Assembly: GCF_030552475.1 (NCBI RefSeq)
Contig: NZ_JAUPED010000003.1
Coordinates: 310,001-374,000, forward strand
Source of the DNA: Mariniflexile sp. AS56
GTDB taxonomy: Bacteria > Bacteroidota > Bacteroidia > Flavobacteriales > Flavobacteriaceae
Direction of reading: 5' to 3'
DNA: 64,000 nt
Both the position numbers and the translations under genes were made by a program. Under the pieces are notes generated by a model. The model did no database searches. It saw only the letters and a list, made by a program, of their open reading frames with translations, and had not been told where the DNA came from. Shown here in pieces: positions 47,149 to 56,364 of the stretch (its first letter is position 1; each line of letters starts with the position of its first letter).

Positions 47149-48690
47149 ATGAAACAACCGGACCAAATTAGAGGATTTAAAGTTGATAAAAGCACACTTA
47201 TTAGTCTTGAGAAGGGTAAAATACCGCCTCAAGCGCTTGATTTAGAAGAAGTTGTGCTTGGAGCTCTGATGATTGATAAAAAAGGTGTCGATGAAGTTAT
47301 TGATATTTTAAGTCCGGACGCTTTCTATAAAGAAGCGCATCAACACATCTTTAGTGCTATTTTTCAGTTGTTTGAAAACAGTGAGCCTATTGACTTATTA
47401 ACCGTTTCAACACAATTAAAGAAGAATGCTAAGTTAGAAATGGCGGGTGGCGATTTTTATCTTATTTCTTTAACTCAAAAAGTGTCTTCTTCGGCGCATA
47501 TTGAGTTTCACGCACGTATTATTTTACAAAAGTTCATTCAACGTAGTTTAATTAAAATTTCAAGTGAAATTATTGAGGAAGCTTATGATGAAACCAAAGA
47601 TGTTTTCGATTTATTAGATACTGCTGAATCAAAATTATACGAAGTAACCCAAGGAAATATTAAAAAATCGAGTGAAACAGCTCAAGATTTAGTAATTCAA
47701 GCGAAAAAGAAAATTGAAGAGATTTCAAATCAAGAAGGGCTTAGTGGTATTCCAACAGGATTTCATAAATTAGATAAATTAACTTCGGGTTGGCAACCAT
47801 CCGATTTAATTATTATTGCTGCACGTCCTGGTATGGGTAAAACAGCATTAACACTGTCTATGGCTAGAAATATTGCTGTAGACCAAAATATACCCGTAGC
47901 ATTTTTCTCGTTAGAGATGGCTTCGGTACAATTAATTACCCGTTTAATTTCTAGTGAAACGGGATTATCATCTGAAAAATTAAGAACAGGTAAACTAGAA
48001 AAGCATGAATGGGAACAATTAAACGTAAAAGTTAAGGGGCTCGAAAAAGCACCTTTGTTTATTGATGATACCCCGTCGCTTTCTATTTTCGATTTACGTG
48101 CAAAAGCACGTCGTTTATCATCACAACATGGTGTTAAGCTTATCATGATTGATTATTTACAATTAATGACCGGTGGATCGAACCATGGTGGTAACCGTGA
48201 GCAAGAGATCTCGATGATTTCTCGAAACCTTAAAGCATTAGCAAAAGAATTAATGGTACCAGTAATTGCATTATCTCAATTATCGCGTGCGGTTGAAACA
48301 CGTGGAGGCAGTAAACGTCCATTATTATCCGATTTACGTGAATCTGGTGCGATCGAGCAAGATGCGGATATTGTAAGCTTTATTTACAGACCGGAGTATT
48401 ATAAAATTGATGAATGGGATGACGAAGAGCGTTCACCAACAGAAGGTCAAGGAGAGTTTATTGTAGCAAAACACCGTAATGGTGGTTTAGAAAACATTCG
48501 TTTGAAGTTTGTTGGACACTTAGGTAAGTTCGATAATTTAGATGATTTCGATTCACCTTTCGAGTTCCATTCTAAAATGAATGCTGCTGCAAATGATGAT
48601 ACATTAAAAACAGATAATTTTAAAGCGAGTCCAGATCAAGCCTTTGGTAGTTCGTTTAACGATGATGACGATAACGACGTTCCGTTTTAA
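47149..48690 (+). CDS. dnaB: Replicative DNA helicase
   Basis: A 513-residue cytoplasmic helicase. The N-terminal domain begins KIPPQALDLEEVVLGALMIDKKGVDEV. The RecA-like domain has Walker A ARPGMGKTAL, FSLEMASVQLITRL, Walker B LIMIDYLQLM, and SQLSRAVETR with LSDLRESGAIEQDADIV. No intein: the active-site blocks are continuous. The C-terminus is acidic (SFNDDDDNDVPF). Known: it unwinds DNA at the fork. The only promoter-like box (TACTTTCG, 47136-47143) is so close to the ATG that the leader would be nearly absent. Confidence 0.98.
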   Translation: MKQPDQIRGFKVDKSTLISLEKGKIPPQALDLEEVVLGALMIDKKGVDEVIDILSPDAFYKEAHQHIFSAIFQLFENSEPIDLLTVSTQLKKNAKLEMAGGDFYLISLTQKVSSSAHIEFHARIILQKFIQRSLIKISSEIIEEAYDETKDVFDLLDTAESKLYEVTQGNIKKSSETAQDLVIQAKKKIEEISNQEGLSGIPTGFHKLDKLTSGWQPSDLIIIAARPGMGKTALTLSMARNIAVDQNIPVAFFSLEMASVQLITRLISSETGLSSEKLRTGKLEKHEWEQLNVKVKGLEKAPLFIDDTPSLSIFDLRAKARRLSSQHGVKLIMIDYLQLMTGGSNHGGNREQEISMISRNLKALAKELMVPVIALSQLSRAVETRGGSKRPLLSDLRESGAIEQDADIVSFIYRPEYYKIDEWDDEERSPTEGQGEFIVAKHRNGGLENIRLKFVGHLGKFDNLDDFDSPFEFHSKMNAAANDDTLKTDNFKASPDQAFGSSFNDDDDNDVPF

Positions 48691-48769
48691 ATCTAATCTT
48701 CTGTTAAACTAATCTCTAAAAGAAGAAAATTTAAGTATCTTTCTTGCATAATCTGAAACCTTATTTTCA

Positions 48770-50035
48770 TTGAATACGAGAAAACTTATTATCATTTTTT
48801 CCTTTTTCTTTATTAATTATAGTGCGTTTGCGTCCTATATCCTTATTCCTATGGATGTAGAAAGTCAAAAAAATCACTTAAAAGCATACGGGTTAACCTA
48901 TTGGGTGCTAAGTAAAGAGCAAAAAGTAAAATGGTTACTTAATTTTCGTGGTGGCTCATTTTTACTACCCGATACTCAAGAAATTCAGCACGAATGTCAA
49001 ATTAGAGGCATTTCTTTTGAAATACTTTCAGATGCAAAAACCGAAAGTATTTTAGAAGATATAAGCAGTCCTAGCCAAAATATGGAGGCGATTGTTTTGG
49101 AAAAAGCACCTAAAATTGCGGTTTATACTCCAAAGGGAAAATTACCTTGGGATGATGCTGTAACCATGGTATTAGAATATGCCGAAATTCCCTATGAAAC
49201 GGTGTATGATGAAGAAGTGCTTAACGATGCACTTTTAGCATTCGATTGGTTGCATTTACACCATGAAGATTTTACAGGTCAATACGGTAAGTTTTATGGT
49301 GCTTATAAAGCAGCGTCCTGGTATATTGAAGAGAAAAAGGAGGCTGAAAATTTGGCTGCCAAATTAGGATACAATAAAGTATCAGAAGAAAAGCGAGCTG
49401 TAGCTTTAAAAATTAGAGACTACGTTATAGGTGGTGGTTTTATGTTTGCGATGTGCAGCGCTGCTGATAGTTTTGATATTGCTTTATCAGCAGAAGGTGT
49501 TGATATTTGTGAACCTATGTTTGATGGTGATGGAGGTGAATCTGGCTATCAAAACAAAATTGACTACAATAAAACCTTTGCCTTTACAAATTATATTTTG
49601 GAGCGCAATCCTAATGTTTATGAGTTTTCGTCTATCGATATGACTCAAAATCGTATGGTTTCTCAAACTTCAGATTATTTTTCATTAATGGAATTTTCGG
49701 CAAAATGGGATCCTATACCAACGATGTTATGCCAAAACCACACAGCCCTTGTAAAAGGTTTTATGGGGCAAACCACAGCATTTACTAGAGATGAGATAAA
49801 ATCGAATGTGTTAGTGATGGGGGAAACCAAATCTAATGGAGAGGCAAAATACATTCACGGCATAAAAGGCAAAGGGTTTTTTACTTTTTATGGTGGTCAT
49901 GATCCTGAAGATTATAAACATAGGGTAGGGGATGCTAAAACAGAACTCGATTTACACCCAACATCTCCAGGTTATCGTTTGATTTTAAACAACGTATTAT
50001 TTCCTGCGGCTAGGAAAAAGAAACAGAAAACCTAA
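48770..50035 (+). CDS. Conserved exported flavobacterial protein, often misnamed asparagine synthetase B
   Basis: A 421-residue protein. It must start at TTG (48770): this gives a signal peptide (MNTRKLIIIFSFFFINYSAFA) before ASYILIPMDVESQKNHLKAYG, and the next ATG falls after it. No Cys2 amidotransferase residue or synthetase PP-loop is visible, so the asparagine synthetase label does not fit. Seen: WLHLHHEDFTGQYGKFYGAYKAASWY, GGFMFAMCSAADSFDIALSAEGVDICEP, and GKGFFTFYGGHDPEDYKHRVGD, in a Rossmann-like or amidotransferase-like fold. Function unknown. It is 79 bp after dnaB. Confidence 0.75.
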   Translation: MNTRKLIIIFSFFFINYSAFASYILIPMDVESQKNHLKAYGLTYWVLSKEQKVKWLLNFRGGSFLLPDTQEIQHECQIRGISFEILSDAKTESILEDISSPSQNMEAIVLEKAPKIAVYTPKGKLPWDDAVTMVLEYAEIPYETVYDEEVLNDALLAFDWLHLHHEDFTGQYGKFYGAYKAASWYIEEKKEAENLAAKLGYNKVSEEKRAVALKIRDYVIGGGFMFAMCSAADSFDIALSAEGVDICEPMFDGDGGESGYQNKIDYNKTFAFTNYILERNPNVYEFSSIDMTQNRMVSQTSDYFSLMEFSAKWDPIPTMLCQNHTALVKGFMGQTTAFTRDEIKSNVLVMGETKSNGEAKYIHGIKGKGFFTFYGGHDPEDYKHRVGDAKTELDLHPTSPGYRLILNNVLFPAARKKKQKT

Positions 50036-50041
50036 TAGTTT

Positions 50042-50485
50042 TTATTCCACCTCTTCTAAAACAAGAACTCTTTTAAAAGTATACATAAAACCATCTGCTC
50101 CAGAACCATTTGTTGTCATGTTTTGGTTGATTATCAATTCAGTTTCTGAAATAGTCATGTGTCCAAATTCATTGGATTCGATGGTAAGAAATTGTTCTTT
50201 ATTAGCATCTTCAGTAACGGAATAAGTGTATTCTCCGGTGTCAAAGCCATCCTCAACATCAGTAGTATTGGTGTTGCTAACGGTTAATGTATGGGTTTCG
50301 TCATCAAATGTCCAAACAATTTTATTTAAATCAAAATTATTATCAACACCTGCAATACCGCCACTTACATTAATTAAATGCCAATAAGTTCTATATACTT
50401 GTTCTTTGTAATAATCGTCATTATCTGTTGAACAGTTGGTGAGGGTTAAAAAGCTTAAAAATATAATTAAAATAGAATGTTTCAT
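50042..50485 (-). CDS. Small lipoprotein, lipocalin-like
   Basis: A 147-residue lipoprotein. Start set at the ATG at 50485 (MKHSILIIFLSFLTLTNCSTDND, Cys 18) rather than the GTG five codons upstream. The rest is short beta strands (YWHLINVSGG, KIVWTFDDETHTLTVSNT, GFMYTFKRVLVLEE), resembling the lipocalin-like proteins common in Flavobacteriia. Function unknown. Convergent with the preceding gene, stops 6 bp apart; no terminator seen. Confidence 0.75.
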   Translation of the reverse strand: MKHSILIIFLSFLTLTNCSTDNDDYYKEQVYRTYWHLINVSGGIAGVDNNFDLNKIVWTFDDETHTLTVSNTNTTDVEDGFDTGEYTYSVTEDANKEQFLTIESNEFGHMTISETELIINQNMTTNGSGADGFMYTFKRVLVLEEVE

Positions 50486-50619
50486 AGGAATTAAATTCAC
50501 GTTATGGTTTATTCTTTAGATGATATGGGAAGGAAAAGGTTGCGTTATTTTAGTTGAAAATATGAGGTATTATATTTTAAAGTTTAATTTTAACTATAAT
50601 ATCAATTATAAAAAAAGCT

Positions 50620-51042
50620 ATGAAATTCTGTCAAAAAGAAATAAAGTTAAAACCGTACACGAGGGGTTTTCATTTAATAACCGATCTGGTTTTGGATGCG
50701 ATGCCAGAAATAAGTCAAATAGATACGGGACAGCTACAAGTATTTATAAAGCATACATCGGCTAGTTTAACCATAAACGAAAATGCCGATTTTACTGTGC
50801 GAACCGATTTTGAAAGCCATTTTAATAAAATGGTTCCTGAGAATGCACCTTATTATGAACACACCTACGAAGGATCTGACGATATGCCGGCTCACATTAA
50901 AGCCTCTTTATTGGGAGCTTCTGTTCAGATACCTATCACAGGTGGTCGATTGAATATGGGGGTGTGGCAGGGTATTTATCTTTGTGAACATAGAAATCAG
51001 GGTGGAGCTAGATTTATTGTTGCCACTGCTTTTGGGAATTAA
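50620..51042 (+). CDS. YjbQ/UPF0047 family protein
   Basis: A 140-residue cytoplasmic protein covering the whole family: KPYTRGFHLITDLV, GQLQVFIKHTSASLTINENAD, APYYEHTYEGSDDMPAHIKASLLGASVQIPI, GRLNMGVWQGIYLCEHRNQGG. The His and Glu residues in HTSASLTINEN and CEHR form a likely active site. Known: YjbQ has weak thiamine phosphate synthase activity in vitro; its true role is unsettled. The following 355 bp (51043-51397) is AT-rich with no gene, RNA or terminator that I can support. Confidence 0.92.
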   Translation: MKFCQKEIKLKPYTRGFHLITDLVLDAMPEISQIDTGQLQVFIKHTSASLTINENADFTVRTDFESHFNKMVPENAPYYEHTYEGSDDMPAHIKASLLGASVQIPITGGRLNMGVWQGIYLCEHRNQGGARFIVATAFGN

Positions 51043-51397
51043 ATTTAGTTTGCATGTCTATGATCATTATTGTTTATTTACATGAATAAAGAATATTTGT
51101 AGTCGTTTCTTCAATGGATAGGTATATTAATATTTATGAAGTATATTTTTATGGTTTTTTTTTGATATCTCGTTTATAAAAGGAAATTATATTGTCACAT
51201 AATTATAAGGTGTTTATTAGATTAACAATTCTATATAATTAATGTTAAGGCGTTTTAATCCATTAGTATTATATATCCTTGGTTATAATTGAAACTCAAT
51301 TCAAGTTTGAACGATTAACAGGATAAATAAGGTGAAAATTTATTGACAATTTTAATATTATAGTATATTTACTGCGTGTAAATTATTAACAATTCCA

Positions 51398-52549
51398 ATG
51401 GCAATTTCTGTTTTAATTCCGGATGGTGAAAGCCATTTATTGATATATGTTATAAATACTTTATCTCAAGCTAAGGAGGTTAATATTTATGTTATGTCCA
51501 ATATAAGGCATATTCCTGTTAGGTACTCTAGACGGATTCAGAATTTTTCTTATTTCCCAAAAACAAACGATGAGTTAGTTTGGATTAATAATGTTAAAGA
51601 GGAATCCGAAAGGCATAATATCGATTTAATATTGCCGATTTTTGAAGACGCTATTGAAACCCTTAGTAAATACAAAAATGAGATTATATTTAAAGATAAA
51701 TTATGTTTATTACCAAATAATGTAGATTATAACAAGGCTAATAATAAATGGTCTTTAGCAGAACATTTATTAGTTAATAATATGTCATTTCCTAGGAGTG
51801 CGTTGTATTCAAAGCTTAATCCAGATGCTTTTAAACATTTTAGATTTCCGGTTATAATAAAGCCCATACTTAAGTCAGGAGGTGGGGTGGGGGTTTGCTT
51901 GTTTAATAATAATGAGGAATTGCAGATTTATTTATTAGATAACAACTTCGATAAGGAACGAATTATTCAAGAATATGTTAATGGGTATGATATTGGGTGT
52001 AGTGTTTTGTGCCAATCTGGATCTATTTTGGCGTTTACCATTCAAAAAGCGACAATGGTTAATTCTAATCCATTTGAACCATTATTAGGCGTAGAATTTG
52101 TGTATGATGATGCTCTGTTCGAACTGGTTAATAAATTAATGATGTCTCTTAATTGGTCTGGTGTTGCACATATAGACTTGAGATTTGATGTAGATAATAA
52201 TATTTATAAAGTGATCGAGGTAAATACTCGATTTTGGGGTTCCTTGGAAGCTTCTATGATTGCAGGAGTTAATTTTCCGTATTTACATTGTTTAGCGAGT
52301 TTAAATAAAAATTTTGAAAGACCTGAATATAATCTTGTTAAATATTTGAATTTAAAAGGGTTGGTTAAGAGTATGTTGAAAAATATAGCTTTATTTTTAA
52401 ATTTTAAATTTATAATGAATAATACTCCCGTTAGATTTGCTTTAAAAGACCCTTTACCTACAATACTAAAGTATATGTTTTTTGCAAAGAATATTTTTAT
52501 GTCCAAACTGAAAAATAAGCTTAAACTTCGTGTAAATAGTATGAGGTAA
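51398..52549 (+). CDS. Orphan ATP-grasp enzyme
   Basis: A 383-residue cytoplasmic protein. N-terminal pre-ATP-grasp domain (1-115, ISVLIPDGESHLLIYVINTLSQ). ATP-grasp core (about 120-310): FPVIIKPILKSGGGVGVCLF (nucleotide loop), RIIQEYVNGYDIGCSVL, and WSGVAHIDLRFDVDNNIYKVIEVNTRFWGS (Mg-binding E and N). The C-terminal 70 residues are basic and hydrophobic. Known: such enzymes ligate a carboxylate to an amine. The closest style is carbamoyl-phosphate-synthase-like proteins found in surface-sugar clusters, but no such genes are near. It is very AT-rich and isolated, which hints at transfer. Substrate unknown. Confidence 0.82.
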   Translation: MAISVLIPDGESHLLIYVINTLSQAKEVNIYVMSNIRHIPVRYSRRIQNFSYFPKTNDELVWINNVKEESERHNIDLILPIFEDAIETLSKYKNEIIFKDKLCLLPNNVDYNKANNKWSLAEHLLVNNMSFPRSALYSKLNPDAFKHFRFPVIIKPILKSGGGVGVCLFNNNEELQIYLLDNNFDKERIIQEYVNGYDIGCSVLCQSGSILAFTIQKATMVNSNPFEPLLGVEFVYDDALFELVNKLMMSLNWSGVAHIDLRFDVDNNIYKVIEVNTRFWGSLEASMIAGVNFPYLHCLASLNKNFERPEYNLVKYLNLKGLVKSMLKNIALFLNFKFIMNNTPVRFALKDPLPTILKYMFFAKNIFMSKLKNKLKLRVNSMR

Positions 52550-52591
52550 TAAAATTATTTATAAATTCTTTAGGAAAGATAATTACGAAAA

Positions 52592-52622
52592 AAAAATCCG
52601 ATTCTTTCGAATCGGATTTTTA
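52592..52622. terminator. Bidirectional terminator between ATP-grasp gene and rplT
   Basis: A perfect 13-bp stem (52592-52604 with 52609-52621) with loop TTTC, flanked by A-rich and T-rich runs. It ends the ATP-grasp transcript and the thrS-infC-rpmI-rplT transcript coming from the other side. Confidence 0.85.
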
Positions 52623-52667
52623 ATATATTAAGCGAATATAATATGTTTAACAATGGGCGAAAACGCC

Positions 52668-53012
52668 TTATTTTACTTTCTCGATTACGGCTTTAAAAGC
52701 CTCTGGTGAATTCATAGCTAAATCGGCTAAAACCTTACGGTTTAATTCGATATCATTAGCTTTTAATTTCCCCATAAATTGAGAATAAGATAAACCATGT
52801 TCTCTGGCTCCAGCGTTAATACGCGTGATCCATAAGGCACGGAATGTTCTCTTTTTGTTTCTACGGTCTCTATACGAATATTGCATCGCTTTATCAACCG
52901 CGTTTTTTGCTACTGTCCAAACGTTTTTACGACGTCCGAAGTAACCTTTTGCTTGTTTTAGAACCTTTTTTCTACGGGCTCTTTTTGCTACAGAGTTTAC
53001 TGATCTTGGCAT
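52668..53012 (-). CDS. rplT: Ribosomal protein L20
   Basis: A 114-residue protein of normal length, recognised from [30 protein letters not shown] and [20 protein letters not shown]. Known: binds 23S rRNA early in 50S assembly and in many bacteria represses its own operon. Last gene of thrS-infC-rpmI-rplT; the 126-bp gap to rpmI contains no clear promoter. Confidence 0.99.
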   Translation of the reverse strand: MPRSVNSVAKRARRKKVLKQAKGYFGRRKNVWTVAKNAVDKAMQYSYRDRRNKKRTFRALWITRINAGAREHGLSYSQFMGKLKANDIELNRKVLADLAMNSPEAFKAVIEKVK

Positions 53013-53138
53013 AATTTTTAAATGTGTTTTGTAGTAGGCGGTTATGTAGTTTTTAGTTTCTCAACTTTCAACTTTTAACTCTTTTTATTAGTGCCTAACT
53101 CCAGGGTTTATAATTTGTTTTAACCGGTTAAAAAGATA

Positions 53139-53336
53139 TTACTTTAAACGTAACATCAATTTAACATTACTCTCATCCGCTTTATGTACTAATGTATCAT
53201 GCGTTAGAGCTAGCTTACGTTTTTTAGACTTCTTTGTTAAGATGTGACTTTTAAAAGCGTGCTTTCTTTTAATCTTACCAGTACCAGTTAGCTTAAAGCG
53301 TTTTTTGGCACTAGATTTTGTTTTCATTTTAGGCAT
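53139..53336 (-). CDS. rpmI: Ribosomal protein L35
   Basis: A 65-residue basic protein with the family pattern [21 protein letters not shown] and [18 protein letters not shown]. Known: late-binding 50S protein. Between infC and rplT, the standard order. Confidence 0.99.
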   Translation of the reverse strand: MPKMKTKSSAKKRFKLTGTGKIKRKHAFKSHILTKKSKKRKLALTHDTLVHKADESNVKLMLRLK

Positions 53337-53404
53337 TTTCTTTTCCTAGGTTTTAATTAATTCGCTTAATTATCTTTAAACTGAATTTGTTTCAGTTTCT
53401 GTCT

Positions 53405-53953
53405 TTATTTTTTTGGAGCAATAAACATAGTCATACGTTTACCTTCCAATTGTGGCATTTGTTCCACTTTACCATATTCTTCAAGATCTTGGGCTAATCT
53501 TAATAATAAAATTTGTCCCTGTTCTTTAAATACGATAGAACGTCCTTTAAAGAAAACAAAAGCTTTTAGCTTAGCGCCTTCTTTTAAGAATTTTTCAGCA
53601 TGCTTCTTTTTAAAATCATAATCATGATCATCGGTTTGTGGACCAAATCGAATTTCTTTTATTACAACCTTAGTAGCTTTGGCTTTAATAACTTTATCAC
53701 GTTTCTTTTGTTCATAAAGAAACTTCTTATAATCCATAACTTTACAAACAGGAGGATCTGCGTTTGGAGAGATCTCCACTAGATCGAATCCTTGCTCTTC
53801 TGCTATTTTTAAAGCATCTCTGGTAGAGTATACACCTATTTCAACGTTGTCGCCTACAAGACGCACGTTGGGTGCATTGATCTTAGAGTTAATTCTGTGT
53901 TTATCCTCTTGTGAAACCCTTTTGGCGGGCTGAGATTTTCTTCTAATTGCTAT
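53405..53953 (-). CDS. infC: Translation initiation factor IF-3, predicted AUA start
   Basis: The N- and C-domains are clear: [41 protein letters not shown], then [27 protein letters not shown]. From the first standard start (GTG, 53866) only 153 residues result and the N-terminus is missing. The frame continues upstream through codons reading [23 protein letters not shown], matching the usual IF-3 beginning AIRR...INxxINAP. The codon before AIRR is ATA (53953-53951), giving 182 residues, the normal size. Known: infC often starts with a rare codon (AUU in E. coli) so that IF-3 limits its own synthesis. It starts 30 bp after thrS. Confidence 0.9.
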   Translation of the reverse strand: MAIRRKSQPAKRVSQEDKHRINSKINAPNVRLVGDNVEIGVYSTRDALKIAEEQGFDLVEISPNADPPVCKVMDYKKFLYEQKKRDKVIKAKATKVVIKEIRFGPQTDDHDYDFKKKHAEKFLKEGAKLKAFVFFKGRSIVFKEQGQILLLRLAQDLEEYGKVEQMPQLEGKRMTMFIAPKK

Positions 53954-53983
53954 GGCCTTATATTTTTAAGTTAAACTTATTGT

Positions 53984-55918
53984 TTAAAACGGTTTTAACG
54001 TTTTGCTTATTTCTGTTTTTATAATTTTTGAGAAGTCTTCAATAGAAATCATTCCCAAATCTTCTCCACCGTGCATACGCACAGATATTTTGTTTTCTTT
54101 TTCTTCTTGTTCACCAATAATAATCATAAAAGGGTGTTTTTGCATTTCTGCTTCCCTAATCTTTTTACCTATGGTTTCATTTCTATGATCTACAAGGGCG
54201 CGAATTTCGTCATTTTCCAGCAAATTTAAAACTTTTTCGGCGTATTTTTCATATTTCTCACTAATTGACAGTATAATAGCCTGTGTAGGCATTAACCAAA
54301 GCGGGAAATTACCAGCTGTATGCTCTAATAAAATGGCGATGAAACGTTCCATGCTTCCAAAAGGGGCACGGTGAATCATCACAGGTCTATGTAGTTCGTT
54401 ATCGCTACCTTTATAGGTTAAATTGAAGCGTTCAGGTAGATTGTAATCTACTTGAATGGTACCTAATTGCCATTGGCGACCAAGCGCATCCTTCACCATG
54501 AAATCTAATTTAGGCCCGTAAAAAGCGGCTTCGCCTGTTTTTACTGTATAATTTAAACCTTTATCTATTGTAGCACTCATGATGGCTTTTTCTGCCTTTT
54601 CCCAATTTTCCAGACTACCAATGTATTTTTCTGGATTTTCAGGATCTCTTAAAGATACTTGCGCTGTAAAGTTTTCAAAACCTAAAGATCCAAATACATA
54701 AAGTACTAAATCGATCACATTTTTAAATTCAGCATCTAACTGATCTGGAGTACAAAATAAATGGGCATCATCTTGCGTAAAACCTCTAACTCGGGTTAAA
54801 CCATGTAATTCACCACTTTGTTCGTATCTATAAACGGTTCCAAATTCAGCATAACGTTTTGGTAAATCTTTATAACTCCATTGGCTGTTGTTGTAAATTT
54901 CGCAGTGATGCGGACAGTTCATGGGTTTTAATAAAAATTCTTCACCGTCTTTTGGCGTATGTATGGGTTGAAAACTATCAGCACCATATTTAGCATAATG
55001 TCCAGAAGTAACATATAATTCCTTTTGGCCTATGTGCGGTGTAATAACCATTTCATAACCAGCTTTCTTTTGGGCTGCTTTTAAAAAGTTTTCTAAACGT
55101 TCCCTTAAAGCGGCACCTTTTGGTAACCATAAAGGTAATCCTGCACCCACTTTTTGAGAAAAGGTAAATAATTCCAATTCTTTACCAAGTTTTCTATGGT
55201 CACGTTTTTTTGCTTCTTCAAGTAAGGCTAAATATTCTGTTAGCTCTTTTTGCTTTGGAAATGAAGTTCCATAAATACGAGTAAGTTGCGGGTTGTTTTC
55301 ATTACCTCTCCAATACGCACCTGCAACGCTTAATATTTTAACAGCTTTTATAATACCTGTGTTGGGAATGTGTCCTCCACGGCATAAATCTGTAAAAGTA
55401 GCATGATCACAAAAAGTGATGGTGCCATCTTCTAGATTGGTAATTAACTCTGTTTTAAATTCATTACCACTATATAGTTCTAGTGCTTCAGCTTTTGTAG
55501 CAGATCGCATTTTAAAATCGTGCTTTCCTCTAGCAATCTCAAGCATCTTATCTTCAATCGCTTTAAAATCCTTTTCAGATACAACGTGGTCGCCAAAATC
55601 TACATCATAATAAAACCCGTTATCAATTGCAGGACCAATGGTTAGTTTTGAGCCTTTATAAAGTTCTTCAAGGGCTTGGGCTAATACGTGTGCCGATGAA
55701 TGCCAAAATGCTGTTTTTCCTTCATTATCATTCCAAGTGTATAAAACTAAGGAGCCATTTGTGGTTAATGGTGTTACAGTTTCTACAGTTGTACCATTAA
55801 AACTTGCGGAAATAACATTTCTAGCAAATCCTTCACTTATGCTTTTAGCAACATCCATTGGAGTAACGTTTTCTTCAAACGTTTTCACACTGCCATCAGG
55901 TAATGTAATATGTATCAT
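53984..55918 (-). CDS. thrS: Threonyl-tRNA synthetase
   Basis: A 644-residue class II synthetase of full length. TGS domain at 1-60 ([27 protein letters not shown]), editing domain with [14 protein letters not shown] and [10 protein letters not shown], catalytic core with [24 protein letters not shown] and [20 protein letters not shown], and the C-terminal anticodon domain ([19 protein letters not shown]). Known: charges tRNA-Thr and removes mis-charged serine. First gene of its operon, with a good promoter upstream. Confidence 0.99.
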   Translation of the reverse strand: MIHITLPDGSVKTFEENVTPMDVAKSISEGFARNVISASFNGTTVETVTPLTTNGSLVLYTWNDNEGKTAFWHSSAHVLAQALEELYKGSKLTIGPAIDNGFYYDVDFGDHVVSEKDFKAIEDKMLEIARGKHDFKMRSATKAEALELYSGNEFKTELITNLEDGTITFCDHATFTDLCRGGHIPNTGIIKAVKILSVAGAYWRGNENNPQLTRIYGTSFPKQKELTEYLALLEEAKKRDHRKLGKELELFTFSQKVGAGLPLWLPKGAALRERLENFLKAAQKKAGYEMVITPHIGQKELYVTSGHYAKYGADSFQPIHTPKDGEEFLLKPMNCPHHCEIYNNSQWSYKDLPKRYAEFGTVYRYEQSGELHGLTRVRGFTQDDAHLFCTPDQLDAEFKNVIDLVLYVFGSLGFENFTAQVSLRDPENPEKYIGSLENWEKAEKAIMSATIDKGLNYTVKTGEAAFYGPKLDFMVKDALGRQWQLGTIQVDYNLPERFNLTYKGSDNELHRPVMIHRAPFGSMERFIAILLEHTAGNFPLWLMPTQAIILSISEKYEKYAEKVLNLLENDEIRALVDHRNETIGKKIREAEMQKHPFMIIIGEQEEKENKISVRMHGGEDLGMISIEDFSKIIKTEISKTLKPF

Positions 55919-55940
55919 ATAATAATTTGAAATTCGATTG

Positions 55941-55971
55941 CAAAGATAATAGTATAAATATACACATACAA
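55941..55971 (-). promoter_or_regulatory. Promoter of the thrS operon
   Basis: On the minus strand TTG (55971-55969) is followed after 20 nt by TATCTTTG (55948-55941), a full match to the Bacteroidota consensus, 22 nt before the thrS ATG. Confidence 0.7.
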
Positions 55972-56154
55972 TATTATAGTAAGGTATAATTTACTTATTT
56001 CCTGTAATGATATTTTAGTTTTTGTTATTTTTTGTTAAGTGAAAATCAGTTTGTATGGTTTTTCTTAATGGTTATTTGTTGTAATTCAATCGATTAATGT
56101 ATATTGTTAGAAGATTAAGTGCGTTTTAGTATCGTTGAGTAGTCTAAAAGCTAT

Positions 56155-56189
56155 AATTTATTAAACGTATTATTAACGTTTAATAAATT
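56155..56189. promoter_or_regulatory. Upstream operator-like palindrome, polyol operon
   Basis: Perfect 14-bp arms (56155-56168, 56176-56189) around a 7-nt spacer, with core TAAACGT-N7-ACGTTTA. The same core recurs at 56316-56336. The centres are 154 bp apart, so DNA looping by one regulator is possible. The remainder of 55919-56364 is AT-rich with no gene seen. Confidence 0.6.
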
Positions 56190-56274
56190 TTGTTGTGTTT
56201 TTTTTAACGATTATGTGAAAAATGTGACAATTATGTAAAAATTCAATAGGATATTGTAATTTATCTTATAAATG

Positions 56275-56336
56275 TTGTGTGAATGTTTATTTGTGTTCTA
56301 TCTTTGAAAAAACAATAAACGTAAAAAGAACGTTTA
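56275..56336 (+). promoter_or_regulatory. Promoter and proximal operator of the polyol operon
   Basis: TTG (56275-56277), 21 nt, then TATCTTTG (56299-56306), a full consensus promoter. Ten bases later lies TAAACGT-N7-ACGTTTA (56316-56336), covering the expected transcription start region, 28 nt before the ATG. That position suits a repressor. Confidence 0.68.
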
Positions 56337-56364
56337 AAAACAACAACTACTAAATAATTATATT

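Noticed and set aside
47149-48690. Intein in dnaB
   Set aside because: Length is normal and the motifs ARPGMGKTAL and LIMIDYLQLM are continuous.
51043-51397. Small RNA or small gene in the empty region before the ATP-grasp gene
   Set aside because: Only AT-rich sequence with frequent stops in all frames and no stable hairpin with a T run was found.
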